A stretch of DNA of 64,000 nucleotides from Cupriavidus sp. EM10 (GTDB taxonomy: Bacteria; Pseudomonadota; Gammaproteobacteria; Burkholderiales; Burkholderiaceae): NCBI RefSeq assembly GCF_018729255.1, contig NZ_CP076061.1, positions 1,860,001-1,924,000 on the forward strand, read 5' to 3'. Below, one piece after another: positions 35,624-45,521 of the stretch. Under the pieces are notes generated by a model, which worked only from the letters and a program-made list of their open reading frames with translations, did not search any database and was not told the origin of the DNA. The position numbers and the translations under genes were made by a program. Position 1 is the stretch's first letter. Every line of letters starts with the position of its first letter.

Positions 35624-37051
35624 GCGGGTCGCCCACCTGCTGGAGACACGGACGTTTCGCCATGCCTCGCTGGTCGCCTTCCTCTTCCTGCTGGTCGCCA
35701 TCGGATCGGTGCTGCTGAGCGCGCACCAGATCGACGTGCTGCTGCACAGCCACGTGCGCGACATGGTCCTGGCGGACGTGCGCGCGCAGGAACGCGGTCA
35801 TCACCTTGCCGATGCCGGGCGGCTGGCCGTGGCCCTGGCCCGCGAGGACAACCGCGAACGCGAGGGCAGCAAGTCGGTCGTGCTGTCGTCGTCGGGCGGA
35901 CTGCTGCTCGGTGACGCCAACGTCATGACCGCGCTGCAATGCGCGCCGCCATGCGAGCTGCAATGGCGCAATGTCACGGTGGGCGATTCCAGCGCCCGGC
36001 TGGCCCAGCTGTTCGGCGTGCAGGTGCCGCTGGCCGACGGCGGCGTGTTCTTCAGCGGCTACGACATCCTGCCGATGCGCGAACGGTTGCGCGTGATTCC
36101 GCTGGTGGCCGGGGCGGGCCTGTTCGCGGTGCTGCTGACGAGCCTGGCCATCGGGCTCTACACCAGCGTGCAAAGCATGCGCCGGGTGGATCGCATCCGC
36201 AGCGCACTGCGCCGCTACGTGACGGGCGAACGCGACGCCACCGTGCCGTGCCGGCGCGACGGCGACGAGTTCGACCTGCTCGGGCAGGACATCAACCATG
36301 TGCTGGACCGCGTGAACCGGCTGATGGAAGAGGTCAAGAGCGTGAGCAGCCATCTGGCGCACGAGCTGCGCACGCCGCTGACGCGCATGCACAACCGGCT
36401 GGCCAACCTGGCGGAGAAGGTCGACGACGCCATGCGCGAGGACGTGCTCGGCGCGCTGGAGGAAGGCGAGCGCATCCAGCGCATGGTGCGGGCGGTGCTG
36501 CGCATCGGGGAAGTGGAAGCGGGGCGATGCGAGCACGCGTTCGAATGGTTCGACGTGCGGGCGCTGCTGGACGACCTGGCCGAATACTATGCGCCGCTGG
36601 TGTCGATGTCCGGCATGGACCTGCGCATCGAGGCCGAGCCGGGGCGCGAACTCTATGGCGACCGGGCGCTGCTGTTCCAGGCGCTGTCGAACCTGCTCGA
36701 AAACGCCATCAAATACGCCCGGGCGGCAAGACGCTGCGATTGCTGGCCCGGCGCCGTGGCGACGGCATGGCGCTGGGCGTGGCCGACCAGGGCCCCGGTA
36801 TTCCGGCCGCCCTGCGTGGTCAGGCGGTGGAGCGGTTCCGGCGCCTGGGCGGCGCCTCGGGCAGTGCGGCGAACGGGCGCTCGGCGTCAGGAAGCGGGCT
36901 CGGGCTGGCCTTGGTCAACGCCATCGCCAGGCTGCACGGCGCCCGGCTTTCGCTGGAGGAAAACCCTCCCGAAGGGCTGCTGGCCGTGCTGCTGCTGGAT
37001 CGCCGCCACTGGATCGAACGCACCGGCTTCAAGGATGTGCTGAAGACGTAG
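35610..37051 (+). CDS. Sensor histidine kinase (interrupted by a one-base deletion)
   Basis: About 480 residues after repair. Two membrane helices (about 19-38 and 163-184) enclose a short periplasmic sensor of ~125 residues with a CAPPC motif (Cys111, Cys115). HAMP, the H-box HLAHELRTPLTR (His251), N-box LENAIKYA and G-boxes (DQGPGIP, GSGLGLALV) follow. The frame breaks at CCC 36718-36720; one more C gives IKYAPGGKTLRLLARR. The stop overlaps the convergent TadE-like gene by 23 bp. The CxxxC in the sensor may bind a metal or be redox-active; the signal is unknown. Confidence 0.87.
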
Positions 37052-37526
37052 CGCCCGGGAGCCACTGCTGGTACTGATAGCGGAAGGCGGTGCCACCCGT
37101 GCCAAGCAGGCGCGGCAGCGGGGTGATGAAGTCCTTGCGGATTTCGACGGTGATGCGCCAGGCCGGGACGTTGCGGCTGGCGCTCCCCTTTGCCGACGCA
37201 GTGCTGCCGGCACCCATCGCATCGAGAGACGTGAAGCGTTCGACCGCAACGGCGGCGATGTCGGTGTCGTCGAGAAAGTGATGCGAGGCGGCCGCCATGC
37301 CCTTGCGCAGGTGGAGCGCCATCGCGCCGGCGCCGGCGGTTTCGGCCCCCAGCGGCTGGATGGCGCGCTCCAGCGCCGTGCCGCCCATGGCGATGGTCAG
37401 GCCGATCTTGCCGAGTTCGATGAACATCATCGCGCCGGCGATGATGACCGGCAGCGCGAACGCGGCTTCGATCGCGACGGCTCCCCGGGCTGCAGCCAGG
37501 CGCGATGGCGCGTGAGAGCGGTACAT
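37029..37526 (-). CDS. TadE/TadG-like pseudopilin-type protein
   Basis: 165 residues. The N-terminus has a basic lead and a hydrophobic helix RGAVAIEAAFALPVII, with the Glu typical of TadE-like proteins of Flp/tight-adherence pili. The rest is a periplasmic domain without clear motifs. It lies 5 bp downstream of a prepilin peptidase gene on the same strand, but no TadA ATPase, TadBC or secretin gene is here, so this pair is separate from any full tad locus. It converges with the histidine kinase gene. Confidence 0.75.
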   Translation of the reverse strand: MYRSHAPSRLAAARGAVAIEAAFALPVIIAGAMMFIELGKIGLTIAMGGTALERAIQPLGAETAGAGAMALHLRKGMAAASHHFLDDTDIAAVAVERFTSLDAMGAGSTASAKGSASRNVPAWRITVEIRKDFITPLPRLLGTGGTAFRYQYQQWLPGATSSAHP

Positions 37527-37531
37527 GGAAG

Positions 37532-38110
37532 TCAGTATCGGAACAGGACGAATGCCGCGCCAGCGGCCATCGCGATGCCATAGGGAATGCCGGGCAACTT
37601 GTGGCCCTGCAGCACCATCGGCGTGGGCACCGGCAAGCGTAGCCATGCGCCAAGCTGGCCGACGCCCCGTGCGACAGCCAGCTCCATCCGGCGCAACAGC
37701 GGCATGCAAAGCGCCAGCACGCCGCCAGCCAGGGACGCCACCAGCAGGAATATCGCAACCTCGCGCCCCAGCCAGAGGCAAAGCACGGCCATCAGCTTGA
37801 CGTCGCCAGCGCCCACCCATCGCATGGCAAACAGGCCGTAGCCTGCCACCAGCACGACCGCTGCCGCCGCGCCGCTGCGGGCGATCTCCGGCCATGCCGG
37901 CGCGGGGCCGGCCGGAAAGCACAGCCATGCGAGATGAAACAGCCACAGGGCTAGCAACGCCAGGACCAGCCGGTTGTCGATGCGGCGATACAGCAGGTCG
38001 GACATTGCCACCCAAAGCATCGCGGGTGATAGCACCAGCGCCGCCATCCTCAGCGAAGCCGGCATGGGCGCGAGCGCATCTTGCAGGATTGGCTGCAGGA
38101 ATGGTGTCAT
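37532..38110 (-). CDS. Prepilin peptidase (A24 family, CpaA/TadV-like)
   Basis: 192 residues, with about six membrane helices. Two catalytic Asp sites of the GXGD aspartic peptidases are seen: Asp in MSDLLYRRIDNR and GAGDVKLM. It lacks the N-terminal methyltransferase domain of PilD, so it belongs to the short CpaA/TadV class that processes Flp-type prepilins and TadE/F. Start ATG 38110 (MTPFLQP); the frame is open to 38191. It would process the TadE-like protein next to it. It lies 49 bp after hmuV and may be read through from the hmu operon. Confidence 0.82.
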   Translation of the reverse strand: MTPFLQPILQDALAPMPASLRMAALVLSPAMLWVAMSDLLYRRIDNRLVLALLALWLFHLAWLCFPAGPAPAWPEIARSGAAAAVVLVAGYGLFAMRWVGAGDVKLMAVLCLWLGREVAIFLLVASLAGGVLALCMPLLRRMELAVARGVGQLGAWLRLPVPTPMVLQGHKLPGIPYGIAMAAGAAFVLFRY

Positions 38111-38159
38111 GCGGAAAGCTCCGGGTCTGGGTAGCGGCATGGGACCACGGGAAGTCCCT

Positions 38160-38945
38160 TCAGCCGAAGACGACGAACGGCACGCCCGCATGCACGGGCG
38201 ACGGCATCACCCGGGCGGATATGCCGTAGACGCCAGCGAGGTTGTCTTCCGTCAGCACCTCGGCAGGCGGGCCGCAGGCCACGGTGCGGCCGCCTTCCAG
38301 CAACAGCAGCCGGTCGCACCAGCGGGCGGCCAGGTTGACGTCGTGGAGCACGACCAGCACGGCCAGCCCGTCGGTACGGCTCAACGTCCGTACGCTGTCC
38401 AGCAGCAGCAACTGGTGGCGTGGGTCCAGGCTCGAAGTCGGCTCGTCGAGCAGCAGGGCGCGGTAGCTGCCTGCGTCGCGGCAGGCCAGCGTCTGCACCA
38501 GCGTCCGGGCAAACTGCACGCGCTGTTGCTCGCCGCCGGACAGGCTCTGGTAGTCGCGGCTGGCCAGGTGCGTGATATCGGCGAGTTCCAGCGCGCGCCG
38601 CAGCAACGCATCCAGCGCGTGGCGATCGAGCTCCGGAAACGGATAGCCGCCCATGCCGATCACTTCCGTCACGTCGAGGTCGAAGTTGAGACCCGGTGAC
38701 TGCGGCAGCACGGCGCGCGTTCGGGCCAGCGCTTCGACGGGCCAGTCCGGCAGGTCGCGGCCGTTCAGGGATACAGCGGCGCGGGGAATGGTGATCTCGC
38801 CGGCCAGCGCGCCCAGCAGCGTACTCTTGCCGGCGCCATTTGCGCCCAGGACGCCGATCACTTCGCCGGCGTGCAGGCTCAGGTCGATGCCGGAGAGCAC
38901 CTGCCTGCGGCCGCGATTGCAGTGGAGATTGCGGGCAACCAGCAC
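38160..38945 (-). CDS. hmuV: Haem ABC transporter ATP-binding protein HmuV
   Basis: 261 residues: Walker [10 protein letters not shown], signature [13 protein letters not shown], Walker [10 protein letters not shown] and the switch His in [10 protein letters not shown]. It powers haem import through HmuU. It starts at GTG 38945, just after the repaired stop of hmuU. As given, the frame is fused to hmuU because a G-run (38952-38955) reads as four; five G restore the TGA at 38949-38947. Last gene of the hmu operon. Confidence 0.9.
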   Translation of the reverse strand: MLVARNLHCNRGRRQVLSGIDLSLHAGEVIGVLGANGAGKSTLLGALAGEITIPRAAVSLNGRDLPDWPVEALARTRAVLPQSPGLNFDLDVTEVIGMGGYPFPELDRHALDALLRRALELADITHLASRDYQSLSGGEQQRVQFARTLVQTLACRDAGSYRALLLDEPTSSLDPRHQLLLLDSVRTLSRTDGLAVLVVLHDVNLAARWCDRLLLLEGGRTVACGPPAEVLTEDNLAGVYGISARVMPSPVHAGVPFVVFG

Positions 38946-38946
38946 G

Positions 38947-39935
38947 TCAGGCCCCTTGCGTGTCAGCATCCAGAGCAGGAAAGGCCCGCCCACGAGACTT
39001 GTCACGATGCCGATCGGCAACTCGGCCGGAATCACCACCATGCGGGACAGCCAGTCGGCCAACATCATCGCGATCGCCCCGCCGGCCAGCGTGTTCGGCA
39101 GCAGCCAGCGATGGTCCGCGCCCAGTGACATGCGCACCAGATGCGGCACGACCAGGCCGACGAACGAGATCGTGCCGGTCACGGCGACGATGGGCCCGAC
39201 CAGCAGCGCGGTCAGCACGATCAGCCGGCGACGCAGCCGCTTCAGATCGAAGCCAAGATGCTGGGCCTCGCGCTCGCCCAGCAGCAGGGCGTTCATGGCA
39301 CGCCAGTCGCGCAGCAGCAGCGCGCACAATACGGACACCAGCGGCACCAGCCACGCCAGCAGGGGCCACGTGGCGCCAGCGAGACTGCCCATGTTCCAGA
39401 ACGTCAGGTTACGCAGCTGCACGTCGCTGGCCTGGTACGTGAAGAAACCGACGATGGCCGCGCAGATGGCGTTGATCGCAATGCCAGCCAGCAGCAGGTT
39501 GGCCATCCCCCCGCGCCGGGCACCAAGGCGATAGGCAAATGCCGTGGCGGCCAGGCTGCCGACGAACGCCGCCGGTGCGACTCCCGCCAACCCTTCGGCG
39601 CCCAGCACGATGGCGGCCACCGCACCCGCCGCGCCACCGAGCGAAATGCCGATAAGGCCCGGTTCGGCCAGCGGATTGCGGAACAGCGCCTGCATGACCG
39701 CGCCCGATAGCGCCAGCGCGGCGCCGACCGTCATGGCCAGCACGATGCGCGGCAGGCGCACTTCGACCAGCACGTTGCGCCACATGGCATCGTCGCCGTC
39801 TATGGCGTGCGACCACAACAAGGGCAGCAGCCGGCTGTGCGGAATCGGCAGCGCGCCGCTGGAAGCGGTCCACAGCGCGGTCAGCACCAGCATCACGCAG
39901 AGCGTGGTGAAGACGGCCAGTCGATGGCTGCGCAT
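38947..39935 (-). CDS. hmuU: Haem ABC transporter permease HmuU (stop lost by a one-base deletion)
   Basis: About 329 residues with 8-10 membrane helices of the FecCD/BtuC type: [37 protein letters not shown] and the coupling-helix region [12 protein letters not shown]. It forms the inner-membrane channel for haem. ATG 39935 shares its A with the TGA of hmuT. The end is inferred: one missing G in 38952-38955 hides a stop after LTRKGA; the continuous frame into hmuV is an artefact. Confidence 0.88.
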
Positions 39936-40774
39936 CAGCGGGCCGCCGTCTGCGGAGCGGCCAGGCCCGTCTGCAGCTGCCGGATCGCTTCGGGTAGCCG
40001 GGGGCCGAAGCCCAGCAGCAGGAGATCGTCCATCACGACGATGCGTCGGTTGCGCGCTGCCGGCGTGGCGTTGAGGCCGGGCTGCGCCAGGAACGCCTCG
40101 GCGCTGCCGCTGGCACCCACCGACATCGTGGTGGTCACGATCACGTCCGGCTTCAGTGCCGCGGCCGCCTCGGCGGAAAACGGCTTGAAGCCGCTCTGGC
40201 CGGCCAGCACGTTGGTGCCGCCCGCAAGCGCAAGCATCGCGTCGCCGGCAGTGTCCGTGCCCATGCCCTGCATCTTGCCGGTATGGCTGCTGACGATCAG
40301 CACGCGCACCGGCTGGCTGACCGGCCGGATCGCGCGCAGTTCGGCATGCAACCGGTCCACCAGCGCGCGTCCGCGCTGGGGCATCTCCAGTGCGGTGGCC
40401 GTGCCCAGGATGCGCTGGTCCAGCGCGGCGAGCGTAGGCGCGGAAGGCAGCGTCACCACCTTGCTGCCCAGCTTGCGGATCTGCTCCAGCGCCTGGGGCG
40501 GGCCGGCCTGGTCGGCCGCCAGCACCAGGTCGGGCTTCAGGCTGGCGAGCCCTTCGACCGAGACCGCGCGGTAGTAGCCCACTTTCGGCAGCTTCAGCGC
40601 GGCAGCGGGGTAGATGCTCGACGCATCGGCGCCGACCAGCGTCTTCTCGGCGTCCAGCGCGTAAATGATCTCGGTCACCGCGCCGCCAAGCCCGACCACT
40701 CGGGTGGGCGGGGCGGCGTGGGCCAGGCCTGCCGCGCACAGCAGGCACAACAGCGCAGAGCGCAGCGGTTTCAT
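39935..40774 (-). CDS. hmuT: Haem ABC transporter periplasmic binding protein HmuT
   Basis: 279 residues. A signal peptide ([13 protein letters not shown]) precedes a class III binding-protein domain with [15 protein letters not shown] at the start and the haem-ligand region around [24 protein letters not shown] (Tyr in GYYR). It takes haem from HmuR and delivers it to HmuUV. ATG 40774 is chosen for the signal peptide; the frame is open to 41101 but overlaps hmuS there. The gene lies 20 bp after hmuS. Confidence 0.92.
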   Translation of the reverse strand: MKPLRSALLCLLCAAGLAHAAPPTRVVGLGGAVTEIIYALDAEKTLVGADASSIYPAAALKLPKVGYYRAVSVEGLASLKPDLVLAADQAGPPQALEQIRKLGSKVVTLPSAPTLAALDQRILGTATALEMPQRGRALVDRLHAELRAIRPVSQPVRVLIVSSHTGKMQGMGTDTAGDAMLALAGGTNVLAGQSGFKPFSAEAAAALKPDVIVTTTMSVGASGSAEAFLAQPGLNATPAARNRRIVVMDDLLLLGFGPRLPEAIRQLQTGLAAPQTAAR

Positions 40775-40794
40775 CTTCGACTCCGGGAAAGCTG

Positions 40795-41841
40795 TCAGGC
40801 GGCCAGCGCCGTGGGGCAGAGCGATTGCAGCAGCGTGCGCCAGGCGACCAGTTCCGGCTTGCCGGGCTTGCGCTCGCCAAAGAACTGCACGATCAGCTCG
40901 CCACCCGCGCCGTAAAGCTCCAGCGACGTGACCCAGCCGTCGACCGTCGGCTTGTTGACGACCCAGCTCGACGCCACCGCTTCGGTGTTCAGGTGCAGGT
41001 TGAACGTTTCGTCGAGCACGTTGAACCACGGGCCGGTGCGTACCAGCCTGTTCACTACGCCGGTGTGGATCTGCACGATGCCCCGGTTGGCGACGAAGCA
41101 CATGATGGGCAGCAGCGACTCGGCGGCGCTGCGCAACACGGTCTCCACGGCGGCGCTATCCACCTGCTGCGCCAGGCCGTCGCCAGCATGGCGCAGGGCA
41201 CCCAGGCGCGAGACCTTGTGCTGGCGCAGCATGGCAAAGAAGTCGTGGGTGTCCTTCAGGCCCTGCCACTGGGCGCGCAACGCATCGACGTCGGCCGGCG
41301 TATCGGCCTCGGCATCGGCCGGCGCCACGACCGGCTCGACCACCACTGGCGACACCGCTTCCACCGCGTGGCGGTCGATGTAAGCCTGCCATGCGGCGGC
41401 GTCCGTGGCATCGGTCCGGTAGATCTTGTGCACCGCCTCGCCCGCCTTGTCGAAGAACTGCAGGCTGTCGCGGCCGTTTTCGGTCACGGCGTAGAAATGG
41501 CGCCAGCTGCCGAAGAACATGCGCAGGTCGATGTCGGGCCCGAGCACCAGGCCGACGGGGCCGTCCGCCTCGATGCCCTGGTACTGCCCGTGCCGCTCGT
41601 GCACGGCATGGTCGTTGCGCGACAGCGCCATCACCGTGCCGAGCGAGCCGAGGTCACGGAACAACTGCTGCGCCGTGCCGCCGAGCTGTCGCACGGTCAC
41701 GCCACATCCGGCCGCGACCAGTTCGGCCTCGGTGGCGCCAAGACGCTGGGCGCGGTCGCGGATGCGTAGTGTGGGGTGGGCTTCCACCAATGCCTGGTGG
41801 CGCTGGCGCAGCGTATCGATGCCTTGTTGTTCCATGTCCAT
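40795..41841 (-). CDS. hmuS: Haemin-degrading factor HmuS
   Basis: 348 residues made of two related halves, as in the HmuS/HemS/ChuS family. The conserved blocks are [30 protein letters not shown] in the first half and [25 protein letters not shown] in the second. It binds haem in the cytoplasm and helps release its iron or passes it to degradation. ATG 41841 and ATG 41835 are both possible. It lies between the HmuY-like lipoprotein and HmuT in the operon. Confidence 0.92.
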   Translation of the reverse strand: MDMEQQGIDTLRQRHQALVEAHPTLRIRDRAQRLGATEAELVAAGCGVTVRQLGGTAQQLFRDLGSLGTVMALSRNDHAVHERHGQYQGIEADGPVGLVLGPDIDLRMFFGSWRHFYAVTENGRDSLQFFDKAGEAVHKIYRTDATDAAAWQAYIDRHAVEAVSPVVVEPVVAPADAEADTPADVDALRAQWQGLKDTHDFFAMLRQHKVSRLGALRHAGDGLAQQVDSAAVETVLRSAAESLLPIMCFVANRGIVQIHTGVVNRLVRTGPWFNVLDETFNLHLNTEAVASSWVVNKPTVDGWVTSLELYGAGGELIVQFFGERKPGKPELVAWRTLLQSLCPTALAA

Positions 41842-41897
41842 GCGTGTCGTTAGTGTTGCCTGGGTTGCCCGGATTGCCTGGGGTCGGTCGGGCCGGC

Positions 41898-43229
41898 TCA
41901 GGGCTGGACGTCGAAATTGATCGTCCACGTCTGCTGGCTGCTGTTCGAGTTCGGATCCGCGTAGGCAATTTTCGTCACGTGGAAGCGCGCATAGGTGGCA
42001 CCCTCGCCGCCGCGAATCAGGCCGCCAGCTTCCGGATTGGCCCTGATCACGTGCGCCACGGCCGGCAGGCCGTTGGCCGAGGCCGCCGCTGCGGTCGGGA
42101 AGTACGTGTACCAGCCGAAGTCCATCGGATTCGGAAAGGCGCCCGTATAGGCCGGGTTCAGCACCGATGCGGTGGAATCCTTGACCCACTGCGCCACGGC
42201 TGTCGGCAGGCTCATGTCGGCGGCGGTCAGGTCTGCCAGCGTGGTGCTTGCGTTCGTGGTACGGGTGAACGCCGATGCCACGGGCTTGTTCGATGCGTCG
42301 TAGAAGCCGGCCGGCGTCTTGCCGAGGAAGCCCGCCACAGTGCCCGTGCCCGATTCGCCGCCGTTCAGCTTGACGTTGTAGCGATTGAAGGCGATATGCC
42401 AGGTGCCGGTGGCTGTGGTCTCGGTGCGGTTCACCAGGTCGTAGTACACCCAGTCGGCCGACGCATTGACCGTGGCCGTGTAGACGGTGGCCGGTGCGCT
42501 GCGGTCGACGAAGCGGAAGCTCGGATAGCCCGACGTGGTGCCGCCCGCGCCGCCGTAGTAGCCGGTGACCTGCAGCGCGAAGACCGGGGCCGCAGCCGTG
42601 CCGGTGGTGTCGGCCAGCGTGCTGTTGGTGGTGATCACGAATGTGCGGAACGTGGGATACAGCAGGTGATCGGTGGCTGCGCCGGTCACGCCGTACTCGA
42701 ACGTGGCCGAGCCGATGTCGTTGCTGCTGGCAAACACGCCGCTGGCCGAATCCTTCAGGAACACGGCAGCGGGCAGGGCGCCGTTGACCGGATCGGTGGT
42801 TGCGTTCTTCCATGCCGACAGCGCGGTCCAGGTATGGTCGAACGGGCTGCCGAAGGCGCCGCCGTTGCCGGTGCCGCTGGTGCCGCTGTTGGTCCACAGC
42901 TTGGCCGAGCGGCCGCCCGTTTCGGTCTTGACCTTCAGGTCCCAGGCGCTGCCGGTGCAGGCGGTCTGGGCCTTGGTGTTGAAGTCGTAGCACAGCGAAT
43001 TGCCGGCGGGCGGCAGCGCGAAGGTCCATTCGGCGGTCTGCGTGAACGCCGAGGTGGCCGCGGGCGGAGTGGTCGTACCGCCCGTGCCGCCACCGCTGGT
43101 GCCGCCCGTGGTGATGGTGGTGCCGCCGCCGCCGCCGTCGCCGCCGCATGCGGCCAGCGTCAGGGCCAGCGCGGCCGCGCCGACGATGCCCACCGGGCGC
43201 CGATGCAGTGCAAGAGTGTCCAGGATCAT
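41898..43229 (-). CDS. HmuY-family haem-binding lipoprotein
   Basis: 443 residues. A lipoprotein signal ends in LTLAACGG (lipid on Cys28). A low-complexity Gly/Thr linker follows, then a large beta-rich domain with repeated segments (FALQVTGYYGGAGG, TGTWHIAFNRYNVKLNGG, ATYARFHVTKIAY) that fit the HmuY family. Such proteins sit on the outer membrane and bind haem for the TonB receptor. It lies 28 bp after hmuR and 56 bp before hmuS, so it is part of the operon. The assignment rests on motifs and context. Confidence 0.78.
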   Translation of the reverse strand: MILDTLALHRRPVGIVGAAALALTLAACGGDGGGGGTTITTGGTSGGGTGGTTTPPAATSAFTQTAEWTFALPPAGNSLCYDFNTKAQTACTGSAWDLKVKTETGGRSAKLWTNSGTSGTGNGGAFGSPFDHTWTALSAWKNATTDPVNGALPAAVFLKDSASGVFASSNDIGSATFEYGVTGAATDHLLYPTFRTFVITTNSTLADTTGTAAAPVFALQVTGYYGGAGGTTSGYPSFRFVDRSAPATVYTATVNASADWVYYDLVNRTETTATGTWHIAFNRYNVKLNGGESGTGTVAGFLGKTPAGFYDASNKPVASAFTRTTNASTTLADLTAADMSLPTAVAQWVKDSTASVLNPAYTGAFPNPMDFGWYTYFPTAAAASANGLPAVAHVIRANPEAGGLIRGGEGATYARFHVTKIAYADPNSNSSQQTWTINFDVQP

Positions 43230-43257
43230 GATGAGTGCTTCCCCGTTTGATGTCTCG

Positions 43258-45243
43258 TTAGCGGGCGACGTCGACGTTGAACCGCGCGCCCAGATAGATA
43301 AAGCGCCCCGCCACGGGCCCGAAGTCACTGGCATTCGCAAAATCGCGCTGGCGGTTGAACAGGTTGTTCACGCCGGCAAAGGCCGTCACGTTGCGGCCGA
43401 TCTTCTGGTTCACCACCAGGTCGAGCGTGCCCCAGCCCGGCGAGCGGGCGCCGGTGGCCGAATCGGTCAGCTCGCTGCTCTGGAAGCGTGCGCGCGCGGA
43501 CAGTTCGGTGGCGGGCAGCACGCGCCAGTCGGCACCGACGCGGCCCATCTGGCGCGGCCGGCGGGTCAGCTCGATGCCCGTGTTGAGATCTTCGGTATCG
43601 GTGAACGTGTAGGCCGTGGACAGGTTCAGCTGGTTGGTGGCGCGCCAGCGCAGCGACGTCTCTACGCCCTGCGTCCTGGCGCGCGCCACGTTGCGGTAGG
43701 TGTAGACCGCGATGCCGTTGACCATGGTGAAGTTGGTCATGTCGGTCTGGATCAGGTCCGTCACGCGGTTGTAGAACAGGTTGGCGTCCAGCGTCACGCG
43801 GTCGCGCCAGCTCAGCTGGCCGCCCAGCTGGAAGCTGTTCGACGATTCGGGCTTGAGGTTCGGATTGCCCAGCACGATGTAGCCCAGCGAACTGTGGTCG
43901 AACAGGTAGTGCCGTTCCTTGAGGTTCGGCACGCGGTAGCCCTGGCCGTAGTTGGCGCGCAGCACGCCCTTCCAGGTGTCGTTCGACAGCAGGTTGGCGC
44001 GCACGCCCACCTTGGGTGCGAAGTGGCTGCCGAAGTCGGAATCGTGCTGGCCGCGCAGGCCGACGATCATCTCCCACGTGTCGTTGAAGATGATGTCGTT
44101 CTGCAGGTAGAGCTCGCCGGCGTGGCGCTCGGCGCTGCCGGCGCCGGCCAGTTCCGGGGTGCCGTTGACCGACTGGTCGAGCGTTTCGCGATGGAAGTCG
44201 CCGCCAAATTGCCATAGCTGGCGATACCACGCCGGCAGGTCGAACTGGGCCGATACGTGGTCGGTCTGCTGCGCCGAATTTCGCAGCGATGTCTGGGCGC
44301 CGTTCGAGTACTCGCGCGACGTGCTGTCGTAGGTTTCATGCACGCCGGCCAGCCGCGCCCGCACGCCGTTGTCGAAGCGCCACTGGCCGCCGTAGGCATA
44401 CCGGTTGCGGTCGATGTCCTCGGTCTTGCGCTGCGGCACGTAGCTCGGCGGCGCGTAGTACTGGTAGCGCTGCTCGTCGGTCTCGCGGTACGCGCTGGCG
44501 TCGAACCAGAAGTTGCCGGCCGTGCCGGGCAGCCATTCGACCCGGCCCGCGTACTGTTCGCGCCGGATCTTGTCGCCGCGACGGGTCCAGCCATCCGGAT
44601 CGACTGCGAATCCCTTGTTGTCCAGCACATCGGCGCTGATGCGCCCCCGGATCTGCCCGGTGCCGCCTTCCAGGCGGATATTGCCGTGCAGGGCGCCGGG
44701 CGATCCGTGGGCATTCTGGGCGCCATAGCTGCCGGCGTCGGCGGTGGCGGCGGCCGCGAATCCCTTGGCGACCGGGCGCGTGATCACATTGATGACGCCG
44801 CCCATGGCCGAACTGCCGTACTGCGCCGAACTGGCACCCTTGACCACCTCCACGTGGTCGACCTCGGTCAGCAGGTACTGCGAGACATCGACCGTGGAGC
44901 CCGTGCTGGCCGAAATCGGCAGGCCGTCGATCAGGATCAGCACCTGGTCGCTGGTCATGCCCTGCAGGGTGACTTCGTAGCCCGACTTGCCGTGGATCTC
45001 GCGCAATTGCAGGCCCGGCACGTTTTCCAGCGCGTCCTTGAGCGTGCGGGCATGGGTGCGCTCGATCTCCTGGCGATCCACCACCTCCGTGCGGATCGGG
45101 GTCTCGTCCAGCGTCTTTTCGCTGCGGGTACCGGTGACGACGACGGTCGGCAGCGGATCGCCGGAACCAGCCTGCTGGGCGCGAGCCTGGGGCGCTGCGG
45201 CAAGAAGGGTGCCGGCGACGACGGCAAGGGTTTTCAGACGCAT
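43258..45243 (-). CDS. hmuR: TonB-dependent haem receptor HmuR
   Basis: 661 residues. A signal peptide (LLAAAPQARA) is followed by the TonB-box region LPTVVVTGTR and the plug domain (IRTEVVDRQEI ... GVNINVITR-like block GGVINVITRP), then a 22-strand barrel ending in a C-terminal aromatic region (FIYLGARFNVDVAR). FRAP/NPNL-type elements of haem receptors appear in YIVLGNPNLKPESS. It brings haem across the outer membrane with TonB energy. First gene of the hmu operon; a Fur box lies about 50-70 bp upstream. Confidence 0.92.
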   Translation of the reverse strand: MRLKTLAVVAGTLLAAAPQARAQQAGSGDPLPTVVVTGTRSEKTLDETPIRTEVVDRQEIERTHARTLKDALENVPGLQLREIHGKSGYEVTLQGMTSDQVLILIDGLPISASTGSTVDVSQYLLTEVDHVEVVKGASSAQYGSSAMGGVINVITRPVAKGFAAAATADAGSYGAQNAHGSPGALHGNIRLEGGTGQIRGRISADVLDNKGFAVDPDGWTRRGDKIRREQYAGRVEWLPGTAGNFWFDASAYRETDEQRYQYYAPPSYVPQRKTEDIDRNRYAYGGQWRFDNGVRARLAGVHETYDSTSREYSNGAQTSLRNSAQQTDHVSAQFDLPAWYRQLWQFGGDFHRETLDQSVNGTPELAGAGSAERHAGELYLQNDIIFNDTWEMIVGLRGQHDSDFGSHFAPKVGVRANLLSNDTWKGVLRANYGQGYRVPNLKERHYLFDHSSLGYIVLGNPNLKPESSNSFQLGGQLSWRDRVTLDANLFYNRVTDLIQTDMTNFTMVNGIAVYTYRNVARARTQGVETSLRWRATNQLNLSTAYTFTDTEDLNTGIELTRRPRQMGRVGADWRVLPATELSARARFQSSELTDSATGARSPGWGTLDLVVNQKIGRNVTAFAGVNNLFNRQRDFANASDFGPVAGRFIYLGARFNVDVAR

Positions 45244-45294
45244 TCAGGGGGCGGAACCGGCGATCTGCCAATCCGGGCATGTCAAATGAGAGCC

Positions 45295-45311
45295 GAATGA
45301 TAATGATTCTC
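45295..45311 (-). promoter_or_regulatory. Fur box upstream of hmuR
   Basis: GAATGATAATGATTCTC contains the GATAATGAT core of Fur sites and lies 52-68 bp before the hmuR start. On the minus strand it overlaps a possible -10 (CATTAT) with TTAACG 18 bp upstream. Iron repression of the hmu operon follows from family knowledge. Confidence 0.82.
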
Positions 45312-45443
45312 GTCTTCATCTTCCGTTAAGAATGCTTAATGAAGGCCGCTGCGCCGTACGATGCGTGCCGGCCTGGACGGCGGCAGCCGGGCGGCGCCGT
45401 GCGTTATAGTCGGCGGCGGATATCTTTCGGAGGGCAGCGGGGC

Positions 45444-45521
45444 ATGGAGAAGAAACGGATTCGCGTGTCGCACATGGCGGTGCCAGGCGACCTCGGCGAA
45501 GCTGGAGGGCAGGCGCCGTGA
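45444..45521 (+). CDS. Possible 25-residue peptide ahead of the HD hydrolase gene
   Basis: MEKKRIRVSHMAVPGDLG begins a 25-codon frame. GGAGGG lies about nine bases upstream, and its TGA overlaps the GTG start of the HD gene (GTGA). This could be a translated leader that couples ribosomes to the downstream gene. No family is known to me and no other support exists. Confidence 0.3.
   Translation: MEKKRIRVSHMAVPGDLGEAGGQAP

Noticed and set aside
40795..43149. A 784-codon frame that seems to extend HmuS upstream
   Set aside because: Only the last 348 codons are HmuS. The upstream part is a shadow of the HmuY-like gene, which has a signal peptide and lies in another frame.
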